Assembly: GCA_944390115.1 (NCBI GenBank)
Contig: CALXOW010000001.1
Span: 58,233-122,232, forward strand
Origin: an uncultured Anaerobiospirillum sp.
GTDB taxonomy: Bacteria > Pseudomonadota > Gammaproteobacteria > Enterobacterales > Succinivibrionaceae
Reading direction: 5' to 3'
DNA length: 64,000 bases
A program made the translations under genes and the position numbers. The notes under the pieces are model-generated. The model was not told where the DNA came from. It searched no databases and worked only from the letters and a program-made list of their open reading frames with translations. Below are positions 8,927 through 18,017 of this stretch, one piece after another (within the stretch, counting starts at the first letter, position 1; each line of letters opens with the position of its first letter).

Positions 8927-11098
8927 TTAGTCTAAACCACCGGCTTCGTTGAGCTGGCAGATTTGGATATTGTTAAAGAGCACGTCAAAGCTTGGCTCTG
9001 GGAAAATGTGCTGGTAGGTAAAGCTAATTTGTTCCGTAATCGTGGCATCGATGCTGGCCTTAAAGGCGGCCAGGTCGTTGGTGTTCTCTTGTGAGAACGA
9101 CAGGCCCGAAGTGCCGACGGCTAGTGCCATCAGGTACTCAAAGAGCTTGGGGTTAAGCTCTAAATAGCATTGCTTAGCAGGAAGTTTGCTTTGGTCATTA
9201 CCCTCAAGCATAGGGGTATTGAAGACTAAGGTTAAACGATCCTCGCCTAAGAGCTCAAAGCGCAGGGCGTTATCGCGGGCGTTGCCCTGGTAGTCGACCG
9301 GGACATGGTAGCGGCTGCGATCGTAGATGACACTCAAGGCCATCGGGTCGATCTTATTGTTGGTGGTGATATAGACCTCTTCAGCCGCCCCCGAGGTGAT
9401 CATAAGATTGGTAAAGGCGCGGTTGAGGCCGACCATCAGCTGGCGTGCCAGATCAAAACTGTTGGTGGAGCGCAAGTTAAGGCCTTGGCCTTCACGCCAA
9501 TAACTTTGTTTAATCTTGAGGGCGTCGTGCTTGAGCTTGAGATAGTCCAAGGCAAAAGGATAGGCCGTGAGCAAGAAGGGCGCAAAGAACGGCTTACCTG
9601 AGTTGCTGCTGGCACTTGCTTGGAAGATGGCATCGCTTTGAGCATCAGGCAGTACAAAGAAGAGTAAACGGCGTAGGCTCATTAAAAGCTCGGCCATCTG
9701 AGCGTACTCGGTGGAGCTGCCACCGTCCTCATCTAAGTCCTTGCTTTGGACACTGCGATAGCAGCGCTGCAAGCTCCCAAAGAGGTCGTAGTGGTCATGA
9801 AGCCGGGCTAAACGAGCATGGTAAGAGGCGATCTCGGCGGAGAAAACATCGGTGGTGGCGCCTAAAACCAAGAACTCGTCGATAAGCTTGGTGCTAAAAG
9901 CACCCAGATTTAAGGTGCCGAGCTCATGGAAGATTGGCATAGTGTCATCGCTCAAAAAGCTTTGCGGCTCTTCTGACTTCTTGCGCCCACGCTTGGTGGT
10001 GGCTGCTTTGAGATTGAGGCCCAACAAATTGTCAAACGGCTTGGAGCCTAAAGGCGTGGCCATGACTAAGCGGTCGACCTCAAATTGGTATGTCGCACGC
10101 TCTTCCTCGGTGGCTTCAGAACTTACCGGCGCTACCGCCTCGATTTGCTTGTTGAGACTCTTGAAATTGCGCATGACCACATTGCAGTTGAGATACTTAT
10201 CATCGTTGGTGCGGCCAAAGAGGGCGTTGACGATCAACAGGAGCACATTACGCATAGTAAAGTGCAGGCCGTTGTCGACTAAGAGCTCGTGGATTTGCAG
10301 CAGGCGCGTGAGCACCAGCGGCTCTTGCAGCACCTGACGATTGCGTACAATTGGGCATAGCGCGTGGTATGGGCACTGCGCGCACTGATCCCATCTGCTA
10401 TCGCCTAAGACCTTTTGATAGATCGCGGCGATTTCCTTAGTGCCCAAGCATGCGGACATATCGTGACATTGCACGCCCGGCAGCTTGTCGATTTTGCTGC
10501 GATCGTGCTCGAGCATATAGCGCTCAAGAGCGTGAATGAAGATATTGACCTCATTTTGGTCGCCGTAGAAGCTTTGGAAGCGCTCTAAGATCTTGCCATT
10601 ATTACCGGCGATGATGACGATGCGGCACGGGGCATCAGGCTGAGGATTTTGGTTTTGGTTAAAGATAGCTTCGATCGTGGCACGCAGCTTCTTTTGCTCG
10701 GCGTCGCTGTCGTTGGAGGTGAAGTCCTTAACCAAGGTGAAGGTGATCGGACCGCTCGCACCTTGCTTAGTGAACTCAAAGCAGTTCGGGCTGCGATTCC
10801 ACTCTTCGCGCGTGCCCCCTAAATACTCGGGGTCAGTGAATAAGGTGCGCAAGAAGTGGGTCTTGCCATCGCCCGCGCGTCCCGAGAGCAAAATGAGGCA
10901 GGACTGACGTTGGTCGATCGCGTGCTTGATGGCATCACGATATTCTTGTTGTTGTGGGAGGTCAAACTCAAAGGCTTCAATACCGAATTGCTGCGCGGTC
11001 TTGGCGACATGCTCGTCATACTGCAAGTTGCTGCCTAGGCCATAACTGCCTAGGTATGACACAAAGCCACTATTTGGAGTTTTAGCCACGGTCCTCAC
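8927..11098 (-). CDS. DptF-like P-loop ATPase (723 aa)
   Basis: Walker A GRAGDGKT lies at residues 73-80, in the context LILLSGRAGDGKTHFL, close to the GDGKS-type P-loop I recall for DptF. CRIVIIAGNNGKI (158-170) fits the following strand. A cysteine cluster C239, C242, C248 precedes an arginine-rich helical region. A basic KRGRKK lies mid-protein. In the family DptF is the ATPase of the DptFGH restriction complex, which acts on unmodified DNA in cells carrying the phosphorothioate system. It is first in a four-gene operon with gaps of 10 nt or less between the first three genes. Start uncertain: GTG at 11098 or GTG at 11090. Alternative: a different STAND/AAA defence ATPase. Confidence 0.55.
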   Translation of the reverse strand: MRTVAKTPNSGFVSYLGSYGLGSNLQYDEHVAKTAQQFGIEAFEFDLPQQQEYRDAIKHAIDQRQSCLILLSGRAGDGKTHFLRTLFTDPEYLGGTREEWNRSPNCFEFTKQGASGPITFTLVKDFTSNDSDAEQKKLRATIEAIFNQNQNPQPDAPCRIVIIAGNNGKILERFQSFYGDQNEVNIFIHALERYMLEHDRSKIDKLPGVQCHDMSACLGTKEIAAIYQKVLGDSRWDQCAQCPYHALCPIVRNRQVLQEPLVLTRLLQIHELLVDNGLHFTMRNVLLLIVNALFGRTNDDKYLNCNVVMRNFKSLNKQIEAVAPVSSEATEEERATYQFEVDRLVMATPLGSKPFDNLLGLNLKAATTKRGRKKSEEPQSFLSDDTMPIFHELGTLNLGAFSTKLIDEFLVLGATTDVFSAEIASYHARLARLHDHYDLFGSLQRCYRSVQSKDLDEDGGSSTEYAQMAELLMSLRRLLFFVLPDAQSDAIFQASASSNSGKPFFAPFLLTAYPFALDYLKLKHDALKIKQSYWREGQGLNLRSTNSFDLARQLMVGLNRAFTNLMITSGAAEEVYITTNNKIDPMALSVIYDRSRYHVPVDYQGNARDNALRFELLGEDRLTLVFNTPMLEGNDQSKLPAKQCYLELNPKLFEYLMALAVGTSGLSFSQENTNDLAAFKASIDATITEQISFTYQHIFPEPSFDVLFNNIQICQLNEAGGLD

Positions 11099-11235
11099 CT
11101 ACCATCACAAAAATCTACGTCAATCAGCCTATGTGCCTGAGCACACCTCAAAGATTCTAGCACGGGCCTCAGAATAGGGCGGCAAAAAAGGCGCCTAGTA
11201 CCAGCAAAGCGTGCGGGTGCTCACATATGAAAAAC

Positions 11236-11255
11236 GCGCAAGGCCCGGCTTGCGC
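11236..11255 (-). terminator. Rho-independent terminator of the MFS gene
   Basis: Minus-strand reading gives GCGCAAG, a 6-nt loop, CTTGCGC, then GTTTTTC. It lies 38 nt past the MFS stop and between that gene and the DptF operon start. Confidence 0.7.
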
Positions 11256-11292
11256 CCAAGAGCGCAAGTCAGGCCCAGGAGGGAGGATAGGC

Positions 11293-12855
11293 TTAGTTGG
11301 CGCGGGCGGCGACTAACTCAGCTGCTGCAACTTCGGCAGGTGCTGTTTCAGCTACAGTGGCTTCAGGTTGAGGCTCTTGGTGCGCCTTGTGGCGACTTAA
11401 GTACCAGCCGTAGCCGGAGGCGGCGATACCGAGCAGGCCCGAGATGGCGCTGATGGCTAAGATGATGACCGTGGCCTGAGCAAATTGCGCTGGGTAGAGG
11501 GCGCTGTCAGGCGAGGCCGTGACCACCGCTGCGATGATCAAGGACACTAACGCCAGGCTCGAGGCTTGACCTAAGGCGCGGCCCACCTGCTGGGTGCTCG
11601 AGGCCAAGGCGAAGTTGGCTTTGCCCACGGCAAAGGTCAGTAAGGTGGTGTTAGGCGCGGAAAAGAGCGCAAAGCCGGTGCCGACAAAGAGCTGGCGTAC
11701 GATTAAGCCCAGCGGCGTGGTGCTCTCATCGATGAAGACAAAGGAGCCTAAGGCAATGGTTTGGATGATAAGACCTAAGGTCACAACCGCATTGCCGCTT
11801 AAATAGCGCGTCAGGCGCCCGGTTAAGGTCGACACCAGGGCAATGGTGACTGGTTGCACCACCACGATAAAGCCGACGATGCTGGCCGGTAGGCCTAAGG
11901 TGAACTGTGAGAACAGGGCTAACAGCACCGGCTCAGCCATGACCGAGAAGTAGGCGGTGACGCTCACCAAGAAGCAGGCTAAGAAAGCCGGATTGTGGCG
12001 CAGGAAGTGGACTGGAATCACTACCTCAGGATGCTTCGGGGCTGGACCTGAGTGGGGAGTTGCGTGCTGAGCTAAACCATGGCGCTGGCAGATCGCATAG
12101 TCACGCGAGGCGACCAAGGCCAAGAGCAACACTGCCACGATAAGGCCATATGGGGCTAAGGCTTGGGTCGCTAAGGTTGAGAGCGAAATTAAGAACAGAC
12201 CGATGCCTAAGGCAAAAAAGAGGCTCTTGGTTTTGGGCAGACGCTGGTTCTGGTGCACTGGGGGCTGGGGCAGTTTACGGGCAACGAGAGTGAGCAGGGC
12301 AAAGGCGGCGGCGCTACCATAGAACATCCACTCAAAGCCGATCGAGTCGATAATGATGCCCGAAAAGCTCAGCGCGCTCGAAACGCCGAGATAGGTCAAA
12401 CCTACTGCAATGCCGATCGCACCAAAGCGCTGTTGTGCTGGTACTTGCTCGGCGATCAAGGCCATGGCAGTGCTCAGGCATAGGGCGGCGCTGGCACCTT
12501 GGAGCAGGCGGCCGACAAAGAGCAGCCAGACGCTCGGAGCTTGTGTGGTCACGGCCGTGGTGACGGCGCAGCCGATTAGGCCATAGACAAAGAGGCGTTG
12601 GTTGCCACGCTGGCGCGCCCAAATCGAGGCGGGCAGCAAGACGCACGCTAAAGCGGTAGCGTAGCCGCTGATGGCTAAGGTCACTAAGTGCGGTGGGCAA
12701 TCGAAACGCCCGACAAAGAAGGGCACGGCGACGGTTAAGGCGTTGCCGATGTAGGAGGTTAAGAATAAGGCGAGGCTGACGCAGCCGACCACCAAGATGG
12801 TGTGGGCGCTTAGGCGCTCTGTTGGGGCTTTTACCCCGGATGCAGTTGCTGGCAT
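11293..12855 (-). CDS. MFS drug-exporter-like transporter (520 aa)
   Basis: Highly hydrophobic protein with about 12-14 predicted membrane segments. An N-terminal segment LALFLTSYIGNALTVAVPF and the stretch WLLFVGRLLQGASAAL fit the first half of DHA1/DHA2 multidrug exporters of the major facilitator superfamily. These use the proton gradient to export small molecules across the inner membrane; no substrate can be named. The C-terminal tail (about 25 residues) is Ala/Glu/Thr-rich and probably cytoplasmic. ATG follows AAGGACGTGCATC. A terminator lies downstream, so it is probably monocistronic. No regulator gene is adjacent. Confidence 0.8.
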   Translation of the reverse strand: MPATASGVKAPTERLSAHTILVVGCVSLALFLTSYIGNALTVAVPFFVGRFDCPPHLVTLAISGYATALACVLLPASIWARQRGNQRLFVYGLIGCAVTTAVTTQAPSVWLLFVGRLLQGASAALCLSTAMALIAEQVPAQQRFGAIGIAVGLTYLGVSSALSFSGIIIDSIGFEWMFYGSAAAFALLTLVARKLPQPPVHQNQRLPKTKSLFFALGIGLFLISLSTLATQALAPYGLIVAVLLLALVASRDYAICQRHGLAQHATPHSGPAPKHPEVVIPVHFLRHNPAFLACFLVSVTAYFSVMAEPVLLALFSQFTLGLPASIVGFIVVVQPVTIALVSTLTGRLTRYLSGNAVVTLGLIIQTIALGSFVFIDESTTPLGLIVRQLFVGTGFALFSAPNTTLLTFAVGKANFALASSTQQVGRALGQASSLALVSLIIAAVVTASPDSALYPAQFAQATVIILAISAISGLLGIAASGYGWYLSRHKAHQEPQPEATVAETAPAEVAAAELVAARAN

Positions 12856-13410
12856 GATGCACGTCCTTAGGGATTTTTAAGGCCTCGCGGCCTGATAGTC
12901 AGTTAGAAAGGAGGCCACCACCTATCCCATGGGCAGCCTCCAGTTGTGCGCGGTGTGAGCTCACAGGATTGAGCTCAAAATCGGGTTAAGAAATCTGGTG
13001 CATCGTCATGACTGATGGCAAGGCTCAAGATACCCGCCTTGTTAGCTATAGTCTAATATTACTTTTTCATGATTCGTGATAACTAAAATGCATAGCCATC
13101 ATTGTCAGAATCTAGAACCGGATAAAACGCGATAAACATCAGCTTTGTGGGTTTGAAAGGTGGTGCCTAGTCAGTGCTTGGCTTTAGAGCAGCGGGACGG
13201 GGCGGGCGCGGCTATTGGTGGTGAAGCCATATTTTGGTAAGCATTGCCAAGTCTTGGGGCATGGGATAGTTTTGGGCTTGTCGGTGCGGCCTCAGTTTCA
13301 GTCTAGATGGAATTTATGCCCTGTCATGGTGCGTTTGGCATGCGCTGTGCTCAGCGCCCGCAAAAGCGGTGGTAGGACCGCTGTGTGTGGAACGAACCAA
13401 GGGAGTTAGC
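12856..13410. other. Intergenic region between divergent MFS and Mrr-like genes
   Basis: 555 bp without a supportable gene. It holds a GC hairpin near the MFS start (GGAGGC and GCCTCC around 12909-12940), an AT-rich patch at about 13045-13090, and unremarkable sequence before the Mrr-like gene. Confidence 0.5.
13057..13083 (-). promoter_or_regulatory. Possible promoter for the MFS gene
   Basis: On the minus strand TTATCA and TAATAT are separated by 15 nt in the only AT-rich patch of the spacer, about 200 nt upstream of the MFS start. Spacing is short, so this is tentative. Confidence 0.25.
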
Positions 13411-14454
13411 ATGGCCTTTTGGATCTGTGAGACGCAAAGTGTGAACGAAGAGCAGGCTTGCTTAAGCCAAGGCTTCATCTGCTGTGGCGATGATGCTATC
13501 GCCATGAACCTTAACGACTACCCCCAGGCCAAGAATTTGACCTTCTACCTCGAGGACATCTGTGGCCTAGACGAACATGCTGCTACGACCTTGACCGCTG
13601 CGTGCTGGCCTTTTGCCTACGAGCTGCAGGTCGGCGATATCGTGATTTTAGAGAATATTGAGACCTCAATTTGGCATCTGGGCACGGTCGTTGGTATTTA
13701 CGAATGCCGCGATGAGGGCTTAGGGCGTTTAGCTCAGCGCCGCGCCGTGTCTTGGTTTAGCTTGACCATCGATCGCTCCTTATTACCGCAAGACTTGCAA
13801 GCAGCCCTGCACGTCTATCAAGAGCGCGACCTAAGTCGTTTGACTCCTGAGCAAGAGGAGCGCTTGACTACTTACCTCATGGCCTGCTGGCAGCAGCGGG
13901 CGCCTGAAGGTAGCGTGTTTAACGCAGGTCTTACGACAGTCACGGCATTGAGTCGTGAGCAAGAGCGGGCCTTCTTGCTACGTCAAGCCTTAAATCCAGC
14001 GCCAGCGGCGATCAGCCAAGAGCGCCTGGTGCTGATGCACCTTAAGATCAAGCTCGCCGCCGGTGAGCTCAATATGGCCGATGTGGTCAAGTGCCTCATT
14101 CAAGCCTTTGGCCTGAATGTCAACGACGTCCCTGAGAGCACAGCCAAGACTGTGACCTTGGTTAGCAGCCCGCAAAATAACGCTGCGGTCAAAGTGCTGT
14201 GGCAGGTGCGTATGGTGCCGCTGCCTCTGACCTTGCAGGTCTTGGATTTCATGGAAGGCATTCTGCCCATCTACAAATGCTCGCGTGCGATGCTCATTTC
14301 CTTAAGCGGCTTTGACGCTGACTTAACCGCAGCGGTCAAATCAGGTAAGACCGCTTTTCAAGTAGTGCTGTGGGGCCCCGAGGAGCTGGCACGTGAGCTC
14401 ATCAGCCAAAAGGAGCGTCTCACCCCAACCCTCAGACAAGCCTTAGAGCTGTAG
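13411..14454 (+). CDS. Mrr-like restriction-type protein with degenerate nuclease core, copy 1 (347 aa)
   Basis: Start ATG at 13411 follows AAGGGAG with good spacing. The N-terminal 100 residues (MAFWICE..., GDIVILEN at 75-82, HLGTVVGIYEC at 89-99) match the DNA-recognition half seen before Mrr_cat domains, where the pattern is roughly 'xxW-RAG ... GD-V ... iG-I-G-Y'. The C-terminal 90 residues follow the Mrr fold: VLWQVR, then MLISLSGF, then VVLWGPEELA. The usual GGIDL aspartate is replaced by KTVTLVS, and the QxK lysine is arginine (QVR, 265-267). This suggests a binding protein rather than an active nuclease. A paralog lies 1.5 kb downstream. Family call is inferred from pattern only. Confidence 0.5.
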   Translation: MAFWICETQSVNEEQACLSQGFICCGDDAIAMNLNDYPQAKNLTFYLEDICGLDEHAATTLTAACWPFAYELQVGDIVILENIETSIWHLGTVVGIYECRDEGLGRLAQRRAVSWFSLTIDRSLLPQDLQAALHVYQERDLSRLTPEQEERLTTYLMACWQQRAPEGSVFNAGLTTVTALSREQERAFLLRQALNPAPAAISQERLVLMHLKIKLAAGELNMADVVKCLIQAFGLNVNDVPESTAKTVTLVSSPQNNAAVKVLWQVRMVPLPLTLQVLDFMEGILPIYKCSRAMLISLSGFDADLTAAVKSGKTAFQVVLWGPEELARELISQKERLTPTLRQALEL

Positions 14455-14480
14455 CTTCAATTCCGCTGTAGCTGGGGTCT

Positions 14481-14501
14481 GGGTGCGCGCCTGGCGCACC
14501 C
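14481..14501 (+). terminator. Hairpin after Mrr-like copy 1
   Basis: GGGTGCGC, 5-nt loop, GCGCACCC, lying 26 nt after the stop codon. No T-run follows, so termination is uncertain. Confidence 0.4.
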
Positions 14502-14756
14502 TAAGGCGCTTTGTGCCAGCCTCAGCTGCGGCCAGAGTCGTGAGGGGTAACGTCCCTCATGGCCTTATGGCGCCGCTCTTAGCTTCAATACAGCACGCTT
14601 AAGCGCAAGTTTAGACTTGCCCACCCACCACCCCCGCCGCCACCTGGCGTCAGCGCAAGCTCTTCTATGCGTGTACTCCATGTTTGGGAACAGCGCAATC
14701 ACAGCAATTAGTTGTTAGCCTCGGTCTATAAGGGGGCGTCTCGCGTTTCCTTTAGG

Positions 14757-14810
14757 CGCTTGGTGGCAATACCGCAAGCTGAGCTGTGCTCACCATTGTC
14801 CTTTGTGCTG
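14757..14810 (+). repeat. 54-bp imperfect direct repeat, left arm
   Basis: Matches 15353-15406 at 46 of 54 positions by eye. The two arms flank the transposase relic at 14939-15241. Confidence 0.6.
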
Positions 14811-14938
14811 CCTGACTCAAGTCATAACGTGATTTGTACGCAAGATTAGTCTTAGGGACTATATAAAACAATGGTTTCAAGTTTGTGGTAAGATTATAGT
14901 TAACGTTTATCGAAAGCTACTCTTCAAGGAGGTGTTAG

Positions 14939-15241
14939 TTGCAGCGTATTAAAGACTATCAGTTCAATCTTGAGTTCTTTAATCGGTTGGCGGAAAAATG
15001 CCAACTTTCGGAAGCGCAACGCAGAATGATGGCAGGCATGCTCGCCAACGAAATTGGCTGGGGCGGAACCTCTGCGGTATCTGATGCCTTGTCTCTGCGG
15101 CGACAATCGGTTCGACGCGGCCAAAAAGAGGCAAAGGGGATGCTCCAGTCACCAATGGTTCGCGGTAGAGATCGGGCCGAAGGTGGCGGTCGCCCGAGGA
15201 AGGTCCAAAAGGATTCCGACATTGCGGGTAAAAACCACTAA
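14939..15241 (+). pseudogene. ISAzo13-like transposase N-terminal relic
   Basis: 100 codons from TTG preceded by AAGGAGGTG. It contains ANEIGWGGTSAVSDALSL, QSVRRGQKE and a GGGRPRK block. This is the pattern of the helix-turn-helix N-terminus of ISAzo13-family transposases (GWGG-vS--LG, then GGGRK). The DDE catalytic domain is entirely absent, since a stop follows within 300 nt. It lies between the two Mrr-like paralogs, with imperfect direct repeats on either side. Confidence 0.55.
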
Positions 15242-15568
15242 GGTGAAACCTTTGTTATGGTGCATCCCCCGAGCGTTTGCTGGAGGTAAGAACCATACTG
15301 CAAGCGCAGCGCTGTGCCATGGGGCTCTAAAGGGCCACGTGTGACCTTGCGACGCTTGGCCGCAATGTCGCAAGCTGGGCTGTGCGCACCATTTTCCTTT
15401 GTGCCGTCCGTGCAAATGGTCATCCTTATGATCTTATTCCATAATCTGGAGTCGCGAAATTAGGATGATTATGCGAACTAGGTCAACTTTCTTGCGTTAT
15501 GTTGTGAGATCGCCAGTGCATAGTGCTATGCTCTAGGTACAGAACTAGATGCAAACAAAGGAATGGTT
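15242..15568. other. Intergenic region with second repeat arm
   Basis: 327 bp without a supportable gene. It carries the second 54-bp repeat arm (15353-15406) and an AT-rich leader for the next ORF. Confidence 0.5.
15353..15406 (+). repeat. 54-bp imperfect direct repeat, right arm
   Basis: Partner of 14757-14810 (about 85% identity by eye). Confidence 0.6.
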
Positions 15569-15940
15569 ATGGTAGAGCACGACTTAGCCCAGCTGCACCT
15601 GCCTAGTCTGACAGCGCAACGTCGGGTGCTCAAAGACGGCACGGTACGCTATGTCGTCTTGACCTGCAGCACGGTGTGGGACGATTACAAGCACCGCGCG
15701 GTGATTACCCATACGAAGGCAGTGGGCGTGGTCGAAGACGATCGCGCCTTTGGTCGTGTTTTGTTCAAAGCGGACTTCCTGCAAGAATTTCCGCAGCTCA
15801 AGGAGGTCACGGTGCTGCGTAAGGCCGATCGCCATTATGTGTACGTGCAGCGCCCGCTGACTTCATCTGATTATCATCATATGTACCATCAGCGCGGGCG
15901 TAGAGCTCATGGTTGCGCGCGCGGCGCCTGGGTTAAGTAG
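15569..15940 (+). pseudogene. Probable truncated IS4/IS1634-type transposase N-terminus
   Basis: ATG at 15569 follows AAAGGA. The 123-aa product has RYVVLTCSTVWDDYKHRAV, then KAVGVVEDDRAFGRVLFKADFL. This resembles the N-terminus of large DDE transposases (a YVY--S-WD-K-K---K-IG-D---G-I-F pattern). The DDE domain is missing and the tail turns into low-quality His/Arg/Gly-rich sequence. The stop lies 15 nt before the next gene, overlapping its leader, so it may now serve only as a leader ORF for Mrr-like copy 2. Confidence 0.4.
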
Positions 15941-15955
15941 CTTTAGGAGATGAGA

Positions 15956-16906
15956 ATGGCTTTTTGGCTGTGTGAGGCGGCAAGCAGCGAGGAGGAGCAA
16001 GACTGGCTCACTCAAGGCTACATCGGTTGCGGCTCCGAGGGCGTACCGATGAACCTCAACGATTACGACAACGCCGCTGATCTCACCTACTACTTTGAGG
16101 AGGTGTGCGGCCTCGAAGATCGCGAAGCCCAGACGCTCACGGCTTCGTGCTGGCCTTTTGCCTATGAGATGCAGCCTGGGGACATCGTCATCTTAGAGAA
16201 CCTCGAAAACTCGACCTTGCACGTGGGCACGGTGACCGGCCAGTATCAATGCGATGAGCAGCGCTCGGCGCGCAAGGCCCAGCGTCGTACTATCAATTGG
16301 TATGACTTTACCTTAGAGCGCAGCCAATTGCCCCAGGAATTGCAAAGCTCCTTGCAAGAATTTCAGTCGCGCGACCTAAGCCGCCTGTCCTTAGAGCAAG
16401 AAGAGAGCTTTAGCCAGTACCTCAACTCCAGCTGGCAACAGAATCATGCGGCTTCGATGGTCACCTCGGCCTTGACCCGTGAGCAGCTCGTGATCTTGCA
16501 GCTTAAGGCTAAGCTCGCTTCAGGTGAGCTCAAGCTAAGCGAGGTGATGACGCAGCTCATTGAGGCACGCGGGCTCAATGTCGCTGAGGTGCATGAAGCT
16601 TCGGCCAAGAACCTCACCTTGATCAGCACCAGCCCGGCGCAGGTGTTATGGCAAGTGCGCAGTGCCGAGCAACCGGTAACGGTCCAAGTCCTGGATTATC
16701 TCAACGGCCTCATTCCGCTCTACCAAAGTCAGCACGTCATGCTCGTCTCCTTAAGTGGATTTGCGCCGGAGCTTAAGACAGCGGTAGAGCCAGGCAAGCT
16801 CAGCTATCAAGTGGTGCTGTGGGGACCTGATGAAATCGCCGCGATGCTGCTCAGCCTGCGTGAGCATTTGTCAGCGCCGTTGTGTGCCGCCTTAGCCTTG
16901 GGTTAG
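15956..16906 (+). CDS. Mrr-like restriction-type protein with degenerate nuclease core, copy 2 (316 aa)
   Basis: Start chosen at the second ATG (15956), which has AGGAG six nucleotides upstream and aligns with the paralog's MAFW start. Domain order matches copy 1: MAFWLCEAAS, CWPFAYEMQPGDIVILENLE, LHVGTVTGQYQC, a central linker about 30 residues shorter, then VLWQVR (R235), MLVSLSGF and VVLWGPDEIA. The catalytic lysine is again arginine and the expected aspartate is absent. The same loss in both copies argues it predates the duplication. Whether it binds modified DNA is unknown. A bidirectional hairpin terminator follows. Confidence 0.5.
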   Translation: MAFWLCEAASSEEEQDWLTQGYIGCGSEGVPMNLNDYDNAADLTYYFEEVCGLEDREAQTLTASCWPFAYEMQPGDIVILENLENSTLHVGTVTGQYQCDEQRSARKAQRRTINWYDFTLERSQLPQELQSSLQEFQSRDLSRLSLEQEESFSQYLNSSWQQNHAASMVTSALTREQLVILQLKAKLASGELKLSEVMTQLIEARGLNVAEVHEASAKNLTLISTSPAQVLWQVRSAEQPVTVQVLDYLNGLIPLYQSQHVMLVSLSGFAPELKTAVEPGKLSYQVVLWGPDEIAAMLLSLREHLSAPLCAALALG

Positions 16907-16950
16907 GCTTTAAACCTGGGCTAAGGTTTTGGGGCGCGCGCAAAGATGGC

Positions 16951-16972
16951 AACGCCCACTTGAGTGGGCGTT
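16951..16972. terminator. Bidirectional hairpin between convergent genes
   Basis: AACGCCCACT, loop TG, AGTGGGCGTT: a perfect 10-bp stem between the stops of Mrr-like copy 2 and the 340-aa gene. Confidence 0.65.
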
Positions 16973-16994
16973 GGGGGCTCTGGTGTGAGCTCTG

Positions 16995-18017
16995 TTAGAA
17001 AATCGAAGCGCTTTGGTTATTGGCTTGGGCGAAGATCTGCATTAAGGCCATATCGCGCTTAAAGGTGCTATCAAGTTCGCGCTCGAGGGCGCGCTCATCT
17101 AAATCAGCATTAGTGCTGACCCCGACCGTCTGGCCTAAGGCCGCCTGCGGGTCACGCAGCACGTAGTTATAGTCGTGCGCCTCTAAGGCCGGAGCGTTGA
17201 TGTTGGCGCGCTCCATCAGAGTGGACATGCGGGTGCTGAGCTCAGCCCCAGTTAAGTGCTCGGCACCAAAGTATTGGGCCGCATTTTGGCCGTGCGGACC
17301 GTCTTCGCTGCCAAAGATCATGACATTGACGAAGCTATCAAGCTCGCTTTGCGGGCACTTCAAGTCGGACATAAAGGCGCGTAGGCCTGCCGGTAAGAGC
17401 GGCGAGAAGTCCAGGCTCTTTTGGGTCAGGTCAACTACCTCATCAGGATTGCTCGGAGCTCTCGTGCTAATATGATAGGACTGAGCCGCCTCAATCGTGC
17501 TGATGACTTGAGCGACCTCAGTGGTGAGCGCGCTCACCTGGGAGCGGGCGCTGGCAGTAGCAGGAAGCTCCTTGCCCTCTAACGCTGCGATGCGGCCTTG
17601 GATGTCTTCGTACGTGAGGTTGGTCGCCAGCTGAGTTAGGGCGTGGCTCTTGCCCGAGAGCAAGGTGGTCGCAGCAGCGGTGCTGGCAGCGGCATTAGCA
17701 TTTGGCGCATACTGCTCTTGGGCTTGGCCCAAAATCGCGGCAAATTGGGCGCCATGGGCGCCAGTGCTCTCTTGGCTGCGGGCGTGCGCGGCCTTGGCCG
17801 TTAAGATGGCCTCAGAGTGCAGTACTTGCGCATTCTTGGTCGCGACCGAGGAGACCCCCTTGATTTCGCGCGCGCTCTCGAGCAACGCCGAAAAAGCTGA
17901 GGCGCTCGGATTGGCGTGGCCTGAGGCTGCGATACCGCCAGATGCGGTCGTCGCGTTGCTCTTGGCAAGAACGCTCAGGCCGAGATTATTGCTGTGGGTG
18001 ATATCGCGAATGCTCAT
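16995..18017 (-). CDS. Unrecognised Ala-rich protein (340 aa)
   Basis: No family recognised. ATG at 18017 is preceded by CAAGGAGCAAGCC, a good ribosome-binding site. The N-terminal 130 residues are rich in Ala, Ser and Asn without a signal peptide or membrane segment. The middle has a probable coiled stretch (LTYEDIQGRIAALEGKEL, then SQVSALTTEVAQVISTIEAAQ). The C-terminal half is more acidic and better structured, with an FGSEDGPHG loop. It lies between converging and same-strand genes with no operon partner. Regular codon use supports a real gene. Confidence 0.65.
   Translation of the reverse strand: MSIRDITHSNNLGLSVLAKSNATTASGGIAASGHANPSASAFSALLESAREIKGVSSVATKNAQVLHSEAILTAKAAHARSQESTGAHGAQFAAILGQAQEQYAPNANAAASTAAATTLLSGKSHALTQLATNLTYEDIQGRIAALEGKELPATASARSQVSALTTEVAQVISTIEAAQSYHISTRAPSNPDEVVDLTQKSLDFSPLLPAGLRAFMSDLKCPQSELDSFVNVMIFGSEDGPHGQNAAQYFGAEHLTGAELSTRMSTLMERANINAPALEAHDYNYVLRDPQAALGQTVGVSTNADLDERALERELDSTFKRDMALMQIFAQANNQSASIF

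Larger units (their letters stand above)
14455..14938. other. Intergenic region with transposon debris
   Basis: 484 bp. It holds a strong hairpin near the stop of the preceding gene, one arm of a 54-bp imperfect direct repeat (14757-14810), and the AT-rich leader of the transposase relic at 14939. Confidence 0.5.
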
